The notes: generated by a model not told the origin, from the letters alone. Shown: positions 52,741 through 62,189, numbered from the stretch's first letter. The stretch is DNA of 64,000 bases from Chloroflexota bacterium (GCA_003228125.1 QGNP01000001.1:1-64000); one strand, 5' to 3'. A program made the numbers and translations.

Positions 52741-54012
52741 TTATTCAGTATATTTATTACTAATAACTTGTTTTTTATAAAAAATATCAATTTCTTTTTT
52801 TGAAAAACCTAAATTATCTAAAATAATTTCATTGTGTTCTCCTAATAAACCAGCTGGCAAATACCATTTTTGTGCATCAGGCTTTATGTCCCATAAAAAA
52901 CCAGACATTAATCTGTTGCCTAAAAAATCATGATCTATGCTTTGCCACCAATTTCTAAATGTCAATTGTTCATTTGTTAATAAATTTGGGGCATTAACAA
53001 CTGGAGCTGCTATAACATTGCTACTTGTTAAAATATTAATAATTTCTGTACGATCTCTTTTTACAACTTCTTGCTGTATCCAAGCATGTATTTTTTCTCT
53101 ATTTTTAATTCTTCCTTGGATAGTAGACCAGTCATGTTTTATGTTTGCAAATTCATCTTTTAGAAATACATGACAAAGATTTGCCCACTGTTCATCATTT
53201 TCTGCAGCTATTACAATCCATTCTTGATTATTGTTAGTAACAAAGCATCCATGAGGAACAAAGCTTTCATCTAAATTTCCTAACTGCTTTGGAAGTCTTT
53301 TGTTCCATTTCCATTCAGAAAGCATGCCAGGCAAATACCAGGCGAATGATTCTAAGTGAGAAAGGTCAATGAAAGAACCAATACCAGTCTGTTGTTTTCT
53401 GTACATTGATGAAATGGTTGCAAACATTACTTCTAAAGGAGCACTAGCATCCGTTTGAATTGTTCCTAATATATCTTCTGTAGATTTTTGTGAATTTCCT
53501 CTAGTAATAACATGGCCTGATGAAGCTTCTACCAAAGATCCAAGAGCTGTATACCCGGAATATGGCCCATCTACTCCCCATGCAGGCATAGAAAGCATAC
53601 TTATTTTATTATTAATATTATGTATTTTTTCCCAATCAAATCCTAATTTTTCAATTACTCCTGCTGCATAACCATCAATAATAATATCAGCCCATTGTAT
53701 TAACCTGGTGAATATTTCTTTACCTTCTTTTTTATTTAGATTGAGAGATAGAAATAGTTTATTTCTGTTTCCTTGAGTTTGCGGAGCTGTTTTTTCATAT
53801 GCTGGGCCAGGTCCGTCTGCTACTCTTGCATCAATAGAAATTGGCCTAGTCAGTGACCTACGTGGATAGGATTCTACTTTTATCACTTCGGCACCCATGT
53901 CTGCCATTAATGATATGCCAAATGGAGCAGCAAAAACTTCTGCAAAATCGATGATTTTGATATCTTGCAGTGCCAAGCAACGATTTTCGTTTGATACAAC
54001 GTTATTCAGCAT
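52741..54012 (-). CDS. CaiB/BaiF family III CoA-transferase, copy 1
   Basis: A 423-residue enzyme transferring CoA between carboxylic acids. IIDFAEVFAAPFGISLMADMGAEVIKVE is the N-terminal block and SFIDLSHLESFA carries the expected catalytic Asp216. It is close in sequence to the next gene (RRSLTRPI, DARVADGPGPAYE and NRNK shared), so the two are recent tandem duplicates. It overlaps that gene by 11 bases. Confidence 0.92.
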   Translation of the reverse strand: MLNNVVSNENRCLALQDIKIIDFAEVFAAPFGISLMADMGAEVIKVESYPRRSLTRPISIDARVADGPGPAYEKTAPQTQGNRNKLFLSLNLNKKEGKEIFTRLIQWADIIIDGYAAGVIEKLGFDWEKIHNINNKISMLSMPAWGVDGPYSGYTALGSLVEASSGHVITRGNSQKSTEDILGTIQTDASAPLEVMFATISSMYRKQQTGIGSFIDLSHLESFAWYLPGMLSEWKWNKRLPKQLGNLDESFVPHGCFVTNNNQEWIVIAAENDEQWANLCHVFLKDEFANIKHDWSTIQGRIKNREKIHAWIQQEVVKRDRTEIINILTSSNVIAAPVVNAPNLLTNEQLTFRNWWQSIDHDFLGNRLMSGFLWDIKPDAQKWYLPAGLLGEHNEIILDNLGFSKKEIDIFYKKQVISNKYTE

Positions 54013-55261
54013 AAGAATTTCCGATGACAGATTTATTATAAAGTTTTACTATTTCTTTTTTTGCATAACCTAACTCTTGCAATATTTCTTCGTTATGCTC
54101 TCCGACTTGTTCGGTTCTATATTCATAATTTGGTGAATCAGGTTGCATGTTCCATAGAAAACCTGGCATAAGTCGTTCGCCTAAATAAGGCAAATTGATT
54201 GCTTTGAACCAATTTCTATGATGCATTTGTAAATTATTAAACATGCCAGGTGCATCTACGATAGGACTGGCAATAGCACCGCATTGTTGAATAAGGCTAA
54301 TTATTTGTTCGCTATCTTGTTTTAAGCAAATTTTTTTTATTTCATTATCAATTTTATTTCTATGTTTTAGTCTGCCTGTTATTGTGCTCCATTTATGTTC
54401 TATTGAACTCCACTCTGATTTATCTAATGCGAGGCATAATTTTTGCCACTGTTCATCATTTTCTGCAGATATAACTATCCATTTATTATCCAATGTAGGG
54501 TAGATATTATGAGGAACAATATATTTATCAGAATTACCAAGTTGTTCCGTTTCTCTATTATTAAGTATCCATTCACCTAATGGACCAACTAAATGCCAAG
54601 CAAATGCTTCTGCTTGAGAAAGATCAATAAAAGATCCTTTGTTTGTTATCTTTCTTTTATTTAATGATATCAAGGATGCCAAAACTACTTGAATAGGCGC
54701 TGTGGCATCTGTAATAAAATTGCCTGGTATATGAATGATATCTTTAGAATTGTTACCTCTAGTTAATGCATGGCCTACGCTTGCTTCTATTCCGGAACCT
54801 AATGCAACATACCCTGCATATGGTCCATGTACTCCCCAAGCAGGCATAGATATGACATTGATTTTATTATTAATATTATGTATTTTTTCCCAACCAAAAC
54901 CTAATTTTTCAATTACTCCTGCAGCAAATCCTTCAATTAAAATGTCAGAATTCTCTATTAACTTTCTTAGAATGATATTACCTTCTTCATGTTTAACATT
55001 TAATGCGATGTTTCTTTTATTTCTATTTCCTTGTATTTGAGAAGTAGTTCGTTCATATGCTGGACCAGGTCCATCTGCTACTCTTGCATCTTCAATTATT
55101 GGCCTTGTTAACGACCTTCTTGGAAAAGATTCAATTTTAATTACTTCTGCACCAAGATCTCCGAGCATGGATGCTCCGAATGGACCTGCCCAAACTTCAG
55201 CAAAATCCAGCACTCTAATTCCTTTAAGAGATTGCGATTTATTAAACTGTTGTCTAACCAT
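54002..55261 (-). CDS. CaiB/BaiF family III CoA-transferase, copy 2
   Basis: A 419-residue paralogue of copy 1, with the same VLDFAEVWAGPFGASMLGDLG start, RRSLTRPI and DARVADGPGPAYE blocks, and catalytic Asp213 in SFIDLSQAEAF. Two full-length, closely related subunits in tandem could form a heterodimer, as known for some family III enzymes such as succinyl-CoA:benzylsuccinate CoA-transferase. That role is inference. A 2-base gap separates it from copy 3. Confidence 0.92.
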   Translation of the reverse strand: MVRQQFNKSQSLKGIRVLDFAEVWAGPFGASMLGDLGAEVIKIESFPRRSLTRPIIEDARVADGPGPAYERTTSQIQGNRNKRNIALNVKHEEGNIILRKLIENSDILIEGFAAGVIEKLGFGWEKIHNINNKINVISMPAWGVHGPYAGYVALGSGIEASVGHALTRGNNSKDIIHIPGNFITDATAPIQVVLASLISLNKRKITNKGSFIDLSQAEAFAWHLVGPLGEWILNNRETEQLGNSDKYIVPHNIYPTLDNKWIVISAENDEQWQKLCLALDKSEWSSIEHKWSTITGRLKHRNKIDNEIKKICLKQDSEQIISLIQQCGAIASPIVDAPGMFNNLQMHHRNWFKAINLPYLGERLMPGFLWNMQPDSPNYEYRTEQVGEHNEEILQELGYAKKEIVKLYNKSVIGNSYAE

Positions 55262-55263
55262 TA

Positions 55264-56445
55264 TTATCTAATTGCTCCAATCTTAAATAAGGCAATTTGT
55301 TCTTCTTTTGAATATTTTAATTTTGTTAATATTTCTATAGTGCTTGAACCAAAATCTGGAGGAGGCAGTGCTTCCCAAGAGTCCTCTATTTTGAATGGTG
55401 GTCCATGAATAATTGTTTTGCCAATTTGACTGTGTTCAATTTCTACAAAAGAATTACGAGCAATTGCTTGTTCGTCATCGGTGACTTCTGACATATTCAC
55501 AACTGGAGCTACCATAACTCTGTATTGTTGCATTTCTTTAAATACTTCTTTTTTTGTTCTATTGGAAAGCCATGGATCAAGGTATTCCATAAAATCTTCG
55601 AAATGTTTTGATTTTTCTATTGGATCATTGAATCTTGAATCATTGATTAATTCTGGATGTCCTATAGCTTCGCATAATCTTGCGAATTGAGGTCCAAGCG
55701 TTGCAGCAAACATCACATATCCATCCTTGCACTTGTAGTTGCCTATAGGATAATTATCTGTATTTCTTCCCATACCACTTTTTCGTTGAGTTCCTAGTAG
55801 TACCCAATCAACGTAACCTGTATCAACATTTCCTGCTAATGCTTCTACGCTTGATAAGTCTACGTCTCTTCTAATACCATCATGTTCGTGACCCCAAACT
55901 ATTGAAAGTCCAACAGCCGCTGCCGTGGCTCCAATCTGAATAGTGGCAACATGCGGACCATATCTAAGTGGTTCAGATCCATCATGACCGTGTCTTTCCA
56001 TTCTTGTGGTCCAAGCAAATATGGACATTTCATTTTCAATTCTGTTACTGTATGGTCCCTCAAGTCCATGAGGACTTATTGCAACTGTACTTGGTCCTGA
56101 TTCTTTGTTAAGTAAGTTAAGAATTTTTTTTGATTCTGTGACTGGTAAATCAATAATAACTAACTGGGCATCATTGCAAATTCTAGTAATTATTTCTTTA
56201 CCAGAATTTGATAAGTGATCAATTACTATTGATTTTTTTCCAGTATCTAATGCAATATGAAATGCTCCAGTTTCTAAATTTGGAATATCTTGAAAAAATG
56301 GAGGAGTTCTTCGAATTTCACCTCCATTTAATAATTCAATTTTTATAACTTCTGCTCCAAAATCTGTGAATTGTTTAGACGCAGAAGCTGCCGCAATAGT
56401 GCTACCTATTTCAATAATTTTTATACCATTTAGAGGTTTTTGCAT
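55264..56445 (-). CDS. CaiB/BaiF family III CoA-transferase, copy 3
   Basis: A 393-residue, more divergent member: IIEIGSTIAAASASKQFTDFG at the N-terminus, catalytic Asp196 in RRDVDLSSVEAL, then GNYKCKDGYVMFAATLG, a usual active-site neighbourhood. It opens the three-gene CaiB operon. A TATAAT within a palindrome sits 24-38 bases upstream of its start. Confidence 0.92.
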   Translation of the reverse strand: MQKPLNGIKIIEIGSTIAAASASKQFTDFGAEVIKIELLNGGEIRRTPPFFQDIPNLETGAFHIALDTGKKSIVIDHLSNSGKEIITRICNDAQLVIIDLPVTESKKILNLLNKESGPSTVAISPHGLEGPYSNRIENEMSIFAWTTRMERHGHDGSEPLRYGPHVATIQIGATAAAVGLSIVWGHEHDGIRRDVDLSSVEALAGNVDTGYVDWVLLGTQRKSGMGRNTDNYPIGNYKCKDGYVMFAATLGPQFARLCEAIGHPELINDSRFNDPIEKSKHFEDFMEYLDPWLSNRTKKEVFKEMQQYRVMVAPVVNMSEVTDDEQAIARNSFVEIEHSQIGKTIIHGPPFKIEDSWEALPPPDFGSSTIEILTKLKYSKEEQIALFKIGAIR

Positions 56446-56468
56446 ATTTATTCCAAAACATCGTGAGA

Positions 56469-56483
56469 CATGTATTATACATG
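56469..56483 (-). promoter_or_regulatory. Palindrome with embedded -10 box ahead of the CaiB operon
   Basis: CATGTA-TTA-TACATG is a perfect 6-bp dyad with a 3-base centre. On the minus strand it contains a full TATAAT, suitable as the -10 of the CaiB operon starting at 56445. A regulator binding this dyad would block the promoter. No good -35 is seen, which fits an activator- or repressor-controlled promoter. Confidence 0.5.
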
Positions 56484-56487
56484 AAAC

Positions 56488-56507
56488 AAAAAAAACCTTA
56501 TGGTTTT
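56488..56507 (-). terminator. Terminator of the MFS gene
   Basis: On the minus strand AAAACC (from 56507) and GGTTTT (to 56492) form a 6-bp stem with a 4-base loop, followed by T residues. It separates the MFS gene from the CaiB operon. Confidence 0.65.
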
Positions 56508-56519
56508 AATTAATAAATA

Positions 56520-57809
56520 TTAGTCAGGCCTATTAGCTACATGATTGCCAGGTGTTATTTTTGTAGAATTAGAAGATACTTTTTTCATAAATACAATCAT
56601 GATAGATGCAAAAAATGAGAGCATGCTAAAAACTATCCATATCCCTGTGTAGTTTCCTACTGAATCGTAATATGCTGACACTAATAAAGGGCTTGTTGAT
56701 GAAAGAATAATCATAAATGGCATTACTGCTCCACGTATGCTACCAATATGCTTTCTGCCAAATAATAAAGGCCAAACAATTTCTTGAAGAGGCACAACTC
56801 CAGAGATACTAATCCCTAAAGTTAAATAACCAATGATTACTAAATTATAGTTTAATGATTGAGTTCCAATTAATACTATTCCAATTCCAATGGGACAAGC
56901 AATGAATGCAAAACAAGAAAGATATCTAATATCGATTTTTTCAGCAATAATACCCCAAATGGGTCTAGTTAATAAACCTGGAAAAGCAAATAAGGACAAC
57001 ATTGCAGCTGCTCTTGTCCTTTCAAAGCCAGCATCAGTTAAAAAAGGAATTGTATGTGCTCCAACTGCTGGAAAAGTTAAACTTGCCAGAGAATATGCAA
57101 CTAACACTATCCAAAAATTTGAGGTTCTCATTGCTTGTTTTCTTGTGATTGATTTTTCTTCAATATTTTGAACATTATTTTTATCATCAGTAGTATTTTT
57201 TTGAATTCCATCTGGGAGCATGCCATAATCTTCCGGCTCCCTCCTCATAGTTAGGGCAGCTGGGTATAACAAACATGCTGTCAACAATGCCATTATTTGC
57301 CAGCCTGCCCGCCATCCAAATTCGTCTACAAAAGGAGTTAGTAAAGAGGGAGTCATAATTCCTGTAATTGATAATCCTACAAGGGATATCCCGATGGCTC
57401 TTCCTCGATATCTTACAAACCATTTTGCTATAGCTGCTTGTACAACTAAGAACGTAGCAAGCGCAACTCCAATAGATAGGAACACTCCTCTAATTAAGTA
57501 CCATTGCCATAAATTTTCAATTTCTGCGAGCAACAATAAGCATATAATCATTATTGTTGTTCCAATAAACATCAGTTTTCTGCCTCCATGACGATCGAGA
57601 TATCCACCAATAAAAACTGCTATTATCGCTGTTACGATGTACGAAACTGTTATTGAGCCTATAAACTCTGTTCTTGTCCAATTAAATTCTTCGCTCATAG
57701 GTATAAAAAAAACACCAGTAGCATAACCTTGGACGGAACCACCGATAAACATTGTTGCCATGGCTGCAAGTACGATGTACCAGCCAAAAAAAATATTAAT
57801 TTTTTTCAT
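56520..57809 (-). CDS. MFS transporter (OFA / monocarboxylate-like)
   Basis: A 429-residue, twelve-segment major facilitator. Features are FGWYIVLAAMATMFIGGSVQGYATGVFF at the start, FIGGYLDRHGGRKLM as the cytoplasmic 2-3 loop, and a charged central loop around residues 200-220 (REPEDYGMLPDG). The start and loop pattern resemble the oxalate:formate antiporter / monocarboxylate transporter group. With the CaiB CoA-transferases downstream it may import a carboxylic acid that these enzymes activate; that pairing is inference. Confidence 0.85.
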   Translation of the reverse strand: MKKINIFFGWYIVLAAMATMFIGGSVQGYATGVFFIPMSEEFNWTRTEFIGSITVSYIVTAIIAVFIGGYLDRHGGRKLMFIGTTIMIICLLLLAEIENLWQWYLIRGVFLSIGVALATFLVVQAAIAKWFVRYRGRAIGISLVGLSITGIMTPSLLTPFVDEFGWRAGWQIMALLTACLLYPAALTMRREPEDYGMLPDGIQKNTTDDKNNVQNIEEKSITRKQAMRTSNFWIVLVAYSLASLTFPAVGAHTIPFLTDAGFERTRAAAMLSLFAFPGLLTRPIWGIIAEKIDIRYLSCFAFIACPIGIGIVLIGTQSLNYNLVIIGYLTLGISISGVVPLQEIVWPLLFGRKHIGSIRGAVMPFMIILSSTSPLLVSAYYDSVGNYTGIWIVFSMLSFFASIMIVFMKKVSSNSTKITPGNHVANRPD

Positions 57810-57896
57810 AAGTTATAATTTCTATTTTAAAAATTTGTTATCTTATTATTATCTAAAAAACTATATGGTGATATGCTTATTTAGAAAAGAGATAAT

Positions 57897-58505
57897 ATGA
57901 ATAACAATCAATCAGATAATGTAGAAGTATTTTTAGCAAAAGCCGTTGCAGATAAATTAATTAGTGCAGCTAATAATTTTCCAGAACCTGTAGCAGGAGT
58001 TCAGCTGTCTATTAATGGTAGAAAAGATGGAGCATTTGATCATAAATTATCATTGATTGATAAAGGCACTGAAAATCCATTGGATATTGTTCAAGAAATT
58101 AATGAAACACTTAATTTATATATTGAGATTAAAAATGCGGAATATTTACATGGACTAAAGATTGATTTTGATGAAACCAATAACAGTTCTAATGGTTTTA
58201 TTTTTAATAATCCTAACCCAATTTGGAAAGAGCCCATTGCAATAAAATTACAAAAATTTTTTGATGAGCAAGTTAATCCATCAATTGCTTCTCATGGAGG
58301 AATGATTAACTTGATTGACATAAAAGGTTCTTCTGCATATGTAGAAATGAGCGGTGGATGTCAAGGATGCGGAATGGCAAGTGTGACTCTGAAGCAAGGA
58401 GTGGAAGTTATGGTCCAAGAAGCAATACCTGAAATTACCGAACTTATTGACAGCACAGATCATTCTAGTGGCGAGAATCCTTATTTTGCTTCTGAAAAAA
58501 AATAA
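57897..58505 (+). CDS. NfuA-like Fe-S cluster carrier
   Basis: A 202-residue protein. The C-terminal NifU domain has FFDEQVNPSIASHGGMINLID and the cluster ligands Cys155 and Cys158 in GGCQGCGMASVTLKQG. The N-terminal half (to about residue 108) looks like the degenerate A-type domain of NfuA, ending in FIFNNPNP and lacking its cysteines. NfuA delivers 4Fe-4S clusters to client enzymes. The next gene, a radical SAM protein that needs such clusters, follows directly. The end here is extended by a tail of about 20 residues. Confidence 0.88.
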   Translation: MNNNQSDNVEVFLAKAVADKLISAANNFPEPVAGVQLSINGRKDGAFDHKLSLIDKGTENPLDIVQEINETLNLYIEIKNAEYLHGLKIDFDETNNSSNGFIFNNPNPIWKEPIAIKLQKFFDEQVNPSIASHGGMINLIDIKGSSAYVEMSGGCQGCGMASVTLKQGVEVMVQEAIPEITELIDSTDHSSGENPYFASEKK

Positions 58506-58509
58506 CGAA

Positions 58510-59952
58510 ATGATTAGTTCAAAATCACCATCTCAAATTTTAAACGTAGTACTTATTTCTTTATATGATCTTGGCCATCAGCCACTTTCAATTGCTTCAG
58601 CAGCTGCCTTGCTTAAAGAGTATAATTGCAATATAGAAATTATCGAATTATCTAATTTAAAAATAGCGAAAGAATCTATTAAGAATGCAGAATTAATTTT
58701 ACTTTCTGTTCCAATGCATACTGCCGCACGTATGGCAGTTAAACTGGTACCTGAATTGAGAAAAATTAATTCTGATGCACATATATCTATATTTGGACTT
58801 TATGCATTGCATTTGCAAGATGCTTTAGATGAAAGAATAATTGATTCTGCAATTTCTGGAGAGTTTGAATCATCTCTTAAAGTTTTAGTTGAAGAATTAC
58901 TCACTAATCAAAAAGAAGATGATCGGTCTATTAATAGTTGGATAAGTCCAAAAATAAGTTTTGAAAGACAAATTTTCTTAACTCCTTCTAGAGAAAATTT
59001 GCCACCATTAGAACAGTATGCAAAAATGTCGATTAACAATAGTGAAAAACTTACTGGCTATATTGAAACGAGTCATGGCTGTGCCCATTCTTGTCCTCAT
59101 TGTCCAGTTACGGCAGTTTATCAAGGAAAATTTAGAATAGTAGATAAGAAATCAATATTGAAAGATGTAGATAATTTGATAAAAATAGGAGCGGAACATT
59201 TTACTTTTGGTGATCCTGATTTTTTTAATGCTCCTAAGCATTCTCTTGATATAGCATCATCAATAAAGAAAAAATATCCTCATATAACTTTTGATGCAAC
59301 TATAAAAGTTGAACATATTTTGGAACATAAAGATTTAATTAAAAAATTAAAAGACATGGGATTTTTGTTTATTATATCTGCATTTGAATCAACAAATAAT
59401 CATGTATTAAATAAGCTTGAAAAAGGACATTTATTTAATGACATGCAACTTGCTATTGATATTTGCAAGAGCAGTAATTTGATTATTAAGCCAACATGGA
59501 TTCCATTTACGCCATGGATGCAATTTTCTGATTATCCTGTTCTGATTAATTTTATAATTAAGAATGATTTAATGAATTTAATTTCTCCAGTACAATATGG
59601 CATTAGACTTTTAATACCTAAGCTATCCACTTTAGTTTCTCAATTGAATGAAGATGGCATCAGCATAACTTATTCTAAAGAAAAATTGACATATGAGTGG
59701 GATCATTTAGATCCTAACGTTGATATTTTATTTGAAGAAATTACAAATTTAATTAATAAAGATATAAATACGGAAGAATTAAGCACTAATTTTTTTGATG
59801 ACATTTACAATTTAGTACAATCAAAGACAAACAATTCAATGCTGCCTTATCAAATTATTAATCATGAGACAGTTGGTTCTACAGAAGATTGGTATTGTTG
59901 TGCTGAACCAACAAATAGACAAATTTTATCTGTAGATTCTATTTTAAATTAG
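58510..59952 (+). CDS. B12-binding-type radical SAM protein with CCAEP tail
   Basis: A 480-residue protein from the ATG at 58510. An N-terminal cobalamin-binding-like Rossmann region (VVLISLYDLGHQPLSIASAA) is followed by the radical SAM motif GCAHSCPHC (Cys191, 195, 198). A TIM-barrel part has FGDPDFFNAP and SAFESTNNHVLNKL. Near the end WYCCAEPTNRQ places Cys463-Cys464-AEP. This matches the CUAEP/CCAEP-tail radical SAM group, where the second Cys is selenocysteine in some members. Here it is TGT, so the Cys form. The reaction is unknown. It follows NfuA, and a convergent ATP-grasp gene overlaps its end by 4 bases. An ATG at 58447 would overlap nfuA by 59 bases and is not preferred. Confidence 0.82.
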   Translation: MISSKSPSQILNVVLISLYDLGHQPLSIASAAALLKEYNCNIEIIELSNLKIAKESIKNAELILLSVPMHTAARMAVKLVPELRKINSDAHISIFGLYALHLQDALDERIIDSAISGEFESSLKVLVEELLTNQKEDDRSINSWISPKISFERQIFLTPSRENLPPLEQYAKMSINNSEKLTGYIETSHGCAHSCPHCPVTAVYQGKFRIVDKKSILKDVDNLIKIGAEHFTFGDPDFFNAPKHSLDIASSIKKKYPHITFDATIKVEHILEHKDLIKKLKDMGFLFIISAFESTNNHVLNKLEKGHLFNDMQLAIDICKSSNLIIKPTWIPFTPWMQFSDYPVLINFIIKNDLMNLISPVQYGIRLLIPKLSTLVSQLNEDGISITYSKEKLTYEWDHLDPNVDILFEEITNLINKDINTEELSTNFFDDIYNLVQSKTNNSMLPYQIINHETVGSTEDWYCCAEPTNRQILSVDSILN

Positions 59953-61172
59953 GATAGCGTTATTTTAATTTGAGCATTAGCTTTTTGCAATGATTTTATT
60001 ATGCCTTTTTTAGATTTTCCCTCCGCAAAAATAAAACCAATATATATATTTGCTTTAGGAAGTTTTTGTATTTTTTGATTTTTGTGTACTGTGATTTGAA
60101 TATCTGTTATATTTTTTATTTTTTTTGCTTCATCTATCCCAGATATTGATTCAATAGTTCCTTCGTGAATAGTTGGTATCATCATTACTGCAGTCAATGT
60201 TTGTTTATTTTTAGCACTAAATTTATTTCCTAATGCATTATTAAGTATTATTTCTTCAAGAGTAATGTTGTTTTCAAATTGTATAATCCTTGCACATAAG
60301 CCACCAATTGATCTTGCGCCGACATCTATTGGATAGATGCCTGTTTTATTAACTCTATATTCGATATGAACAGGGCCTTCATTAATTCCAATAGCTTCGA
60401 TTGTTTTCTGTGAAGTTTGAATTATTTGATTAATAAAATGACTAGTACAAAGCGGCATTGATAAATATATTGTTTCTTCAAAATAAGGACCTGTTAATGG
60501 TTTTGGTTTTTGAAATACTGCGAGCAACTTAAACCTTTTTTGTTCAACAATTCCTTCTACTGCATATTCTTTTCCTGGCATGTAATTTTGAATAAGAATG
60601 TTTTCTTTTTCAAAGGCGTTATTGCATTCATTCTTGAGTTCATTTTGTAATAAATTAAATAAAAAATTTTTGTTTTTTATGAATTCAATTTTATTATTAA
60701 CCCTTATAACTCCTCTACTTGATGACAAGCCAAGAGGTTTAATAACTGATGGGTATTTAATCTTATTTTTTTGATTTTTATTATTATTTATTAGAAAAAA
60801 ATTAGAATCTATTAAATTATTTCTAAATAAAAGGATATTTAATATATATTTATTTTTTGTCGCGCTAACAGATTCAAATGAACTGTGATTTATGTTTAAT
60901 TTTTTTGAAGCTAAGCTTGCTAACAATACTCCTTGATCGTCTACGGCTAAAATTTTGTCAATTTTTTTTTGTATTGAAAAATTATATATTTTTGTAGTTG
61001 ATAATTTTAGTTTATGAAAATCAAGCATGAGATAACGATCTGGTAACTTTTGACTAAGTGCCTGCGTTTGATCAGTACCTATAACTATATTAATTTTTAT
61101 TTTTAGAGCAGCAACAATAAAGTCATTTGCCCTATAAGTGTTACCTGGTAATAGCAGAAGTATTCTTTTCAT
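59949..61172 (-). CDS. ATP-grasp ligase-like protein
   Basis: A 407-residue protein with the biotin-carboxylase-like / D-Ala-D-Ala-ligase-like ATP-grasp order: a pre-grasp domain (residues 1-100, KILAVDDQGVLLASLASKKL), then YPSVIKPLGLSSSRGV with the ATP-binding Lys, ILIQNYMPGKEYAVEGIV, and the catalytic acidic face VHIEYRVNKTGIYPIDVGARSIGG. It resembles the carboxylate-amine ligases annotated simply as ATP-grasp domain proteins. It faces the radical SAM gene and shares its end with it. A joint pathway is suggested by position only. Confidence 0.8.
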   Translation of the reverse strand: MKRILLLLPGNTYRANDFIVAALKIKINIVIGTDQTQALSQKLPDRYLMLDFHKLKLSTTKIYNFSIQKKIDKILAVDDQGVLLASLASKKLNINHSSFESVSATKNKYILNILLFRNNLIDSNFFLINNNKNQKNKIKYPSVIKPLGLSSSRGVIRVNNKIEFIKNKNFLFNLLQNELKNECNNAFEKENILIQNYMPGKEYAVEGIVEQKRFKLLAVFQKPKPLTGPYFEETIYLSMPLCTSHFINQIIQTSQKTIEAIGINEGPVHIEYRVNKTGIYPIDVGARSIGGLCARIIQFENNITLEEIILNNALGNKFSAKNKQTLTAVMMIPTIHEGTIESISGIDEAKKIKNITDIQITVHKNQKIQKLPKANIYIGFIFAEGKSKKGIIKSLQKANAQIKITLS

Positions 61173-61238
61173 TATTCTTCACATTTTCCTGCATCTTGTT
61201 TATAATTCATATATAGTTTATTAAAAATTTATATTTAA

Positions 61239-61244
61239 TATAAT
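61239..61244 (+). promoter_or_regulatory. TATAAT box just upstream of the MaoC-like gene
   Basis: A perfect TATAAT lies 12 bases before the ATG at 61257. If used, transcription would begin within a few bases of the start codon, giving a leaderless or nearly leaderless mRNA. No Shine-Dalgarno sequence is visible. Confidence 0.4.
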
Positions 61245-61256
61245 AGAAAGTGAATC

Positions 61257-62189
61257 ATGACAAATTTTAATTCCTTAGTTTTACCTTCAACTTTAAAACT
61301 TGAGTCAGGCAATAATGCGAATGCATTTTATGATATCCATCCTGGTCCGCTAGGAAACTATCAAGTTATATTTACTAATGATGATGTTAATAGATGGGCA
61401 AGAATTTATGAAGATAGATTTCCATGGGCACCTAATGAAAATTCTATTTTATCAAATGTTGCTCCTGCATCTATTTTTTATTATCCTAGCATGAATGCTT
61501 TGAAGCCAATTAGATATTTTGGTGAAAAACCCAATGATCCAAATCCACAAGTATCCGGTCCTGGTGGCTTAGCAAGAATGTGGATGGAATTACATGGGCC
61601 TATTCCAATAGGAAAAAAAATCGATATTGATGCAAAAGTTACTGATAAATATCAAAGGCGGGGCATTGGGTATACTGAGTGGGGACTTGACGCTTATATT
61701 GATGGTGAATTAATACATAAGCATCGTAAATCTTGGGCGACTACAGTATCTAAAGAAGAACTTGTAAAATGGCCAGAAAAAGCTAGTTCACCTAGGCCGC
61801 CAGAAATGAATGAAAATAGTAAAATTTTGGGGACATTAGAATATGTTACTTCTCAAGAACATGTTGACGACCTTGAAGGACCAGGTGAAATTAATAATCA
61901 CACTGATGTACAGGCTGCGCTCGCAAATGGAGATCCTGCTCCTAGAGCTCAAGGCGCGCTTGCTTTTGGCTTGCTTTCGAGATTAATGTGTGAAGAAATT
62001 GGAGATAAATTTTATCTTTCAGGAACTTTAGACATTAAATTTGTTAATAATGTTTTTGCCGGTGACACCCAAAAAGCTAAAGGTGCATTTATAGAAAAAA
62101 ATGAAGACAATATAAATATTTATAGAGTTTGGACAGAAAATCAATCAGGTGCATTGACAGCTATTGGTACTGCTACAGTTAAAGATTAG
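61257..62189 (+). CDS. Double-hotdog MaoC-like dehydratase
   Basis: A 310-residue protein with two hotdog halves. The N half runs to about residue 170. The C half contains NNHTDVQAALANGDPAPRAQ and ALAFGLLSRLMCEEIG, with LSGTLDIKFVNNVFAGDT, the pattern of R-specific enoyl-CoA hydratases and MaoC-like proteins. A Asn/His/Asp cluster at NNHTD fits the catalytic dyad. It likely hydrates or dehydrates an acyl-CoA thioester. Convergent with an acyl-CoA dehydrogenase. Confidence 0.78.
   Translation: MTNFNSLVLPSTLKLESGNNANAFYDIHPGPLGNYQVIFTNDDVNRWARIYEDRFPWAPNENSILSNVAPASIFYYPSMNALKPIRYFGEKPNDPNPQVSGPGGLARMWMELHGPIPIGKKIDIDAKVTDKYQRRGIGYTEWGLDAYIDGELIHKHRKSWATTVSKEELVKWPEKASSPRPPEMNENSKILGTLEYVTSQEHVDDLEGPGEINNHTDVQAALANGDPAPRAQGALAFGLLSRLMCEEIGDKFYLSGTLDIKFVNNVFAGDTQKAKGAFIEKNEDNINIYRVWTENQSGALTAIGTATVKD

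Noticed and set aside
58447-58509. Upstream ATG as start of the radical SAM gene
   Set aside because: It would overlap nfuA by 59 bases and add a hydrophobic stretch unlike the family; the ATG at 58510 gives a normal start.
59891-59920. Selenocysteine codon in the CCAEP tail
   Set aside because: The tail codons are TGT TGT, both Cys, so this copy is not a selenoprotein.
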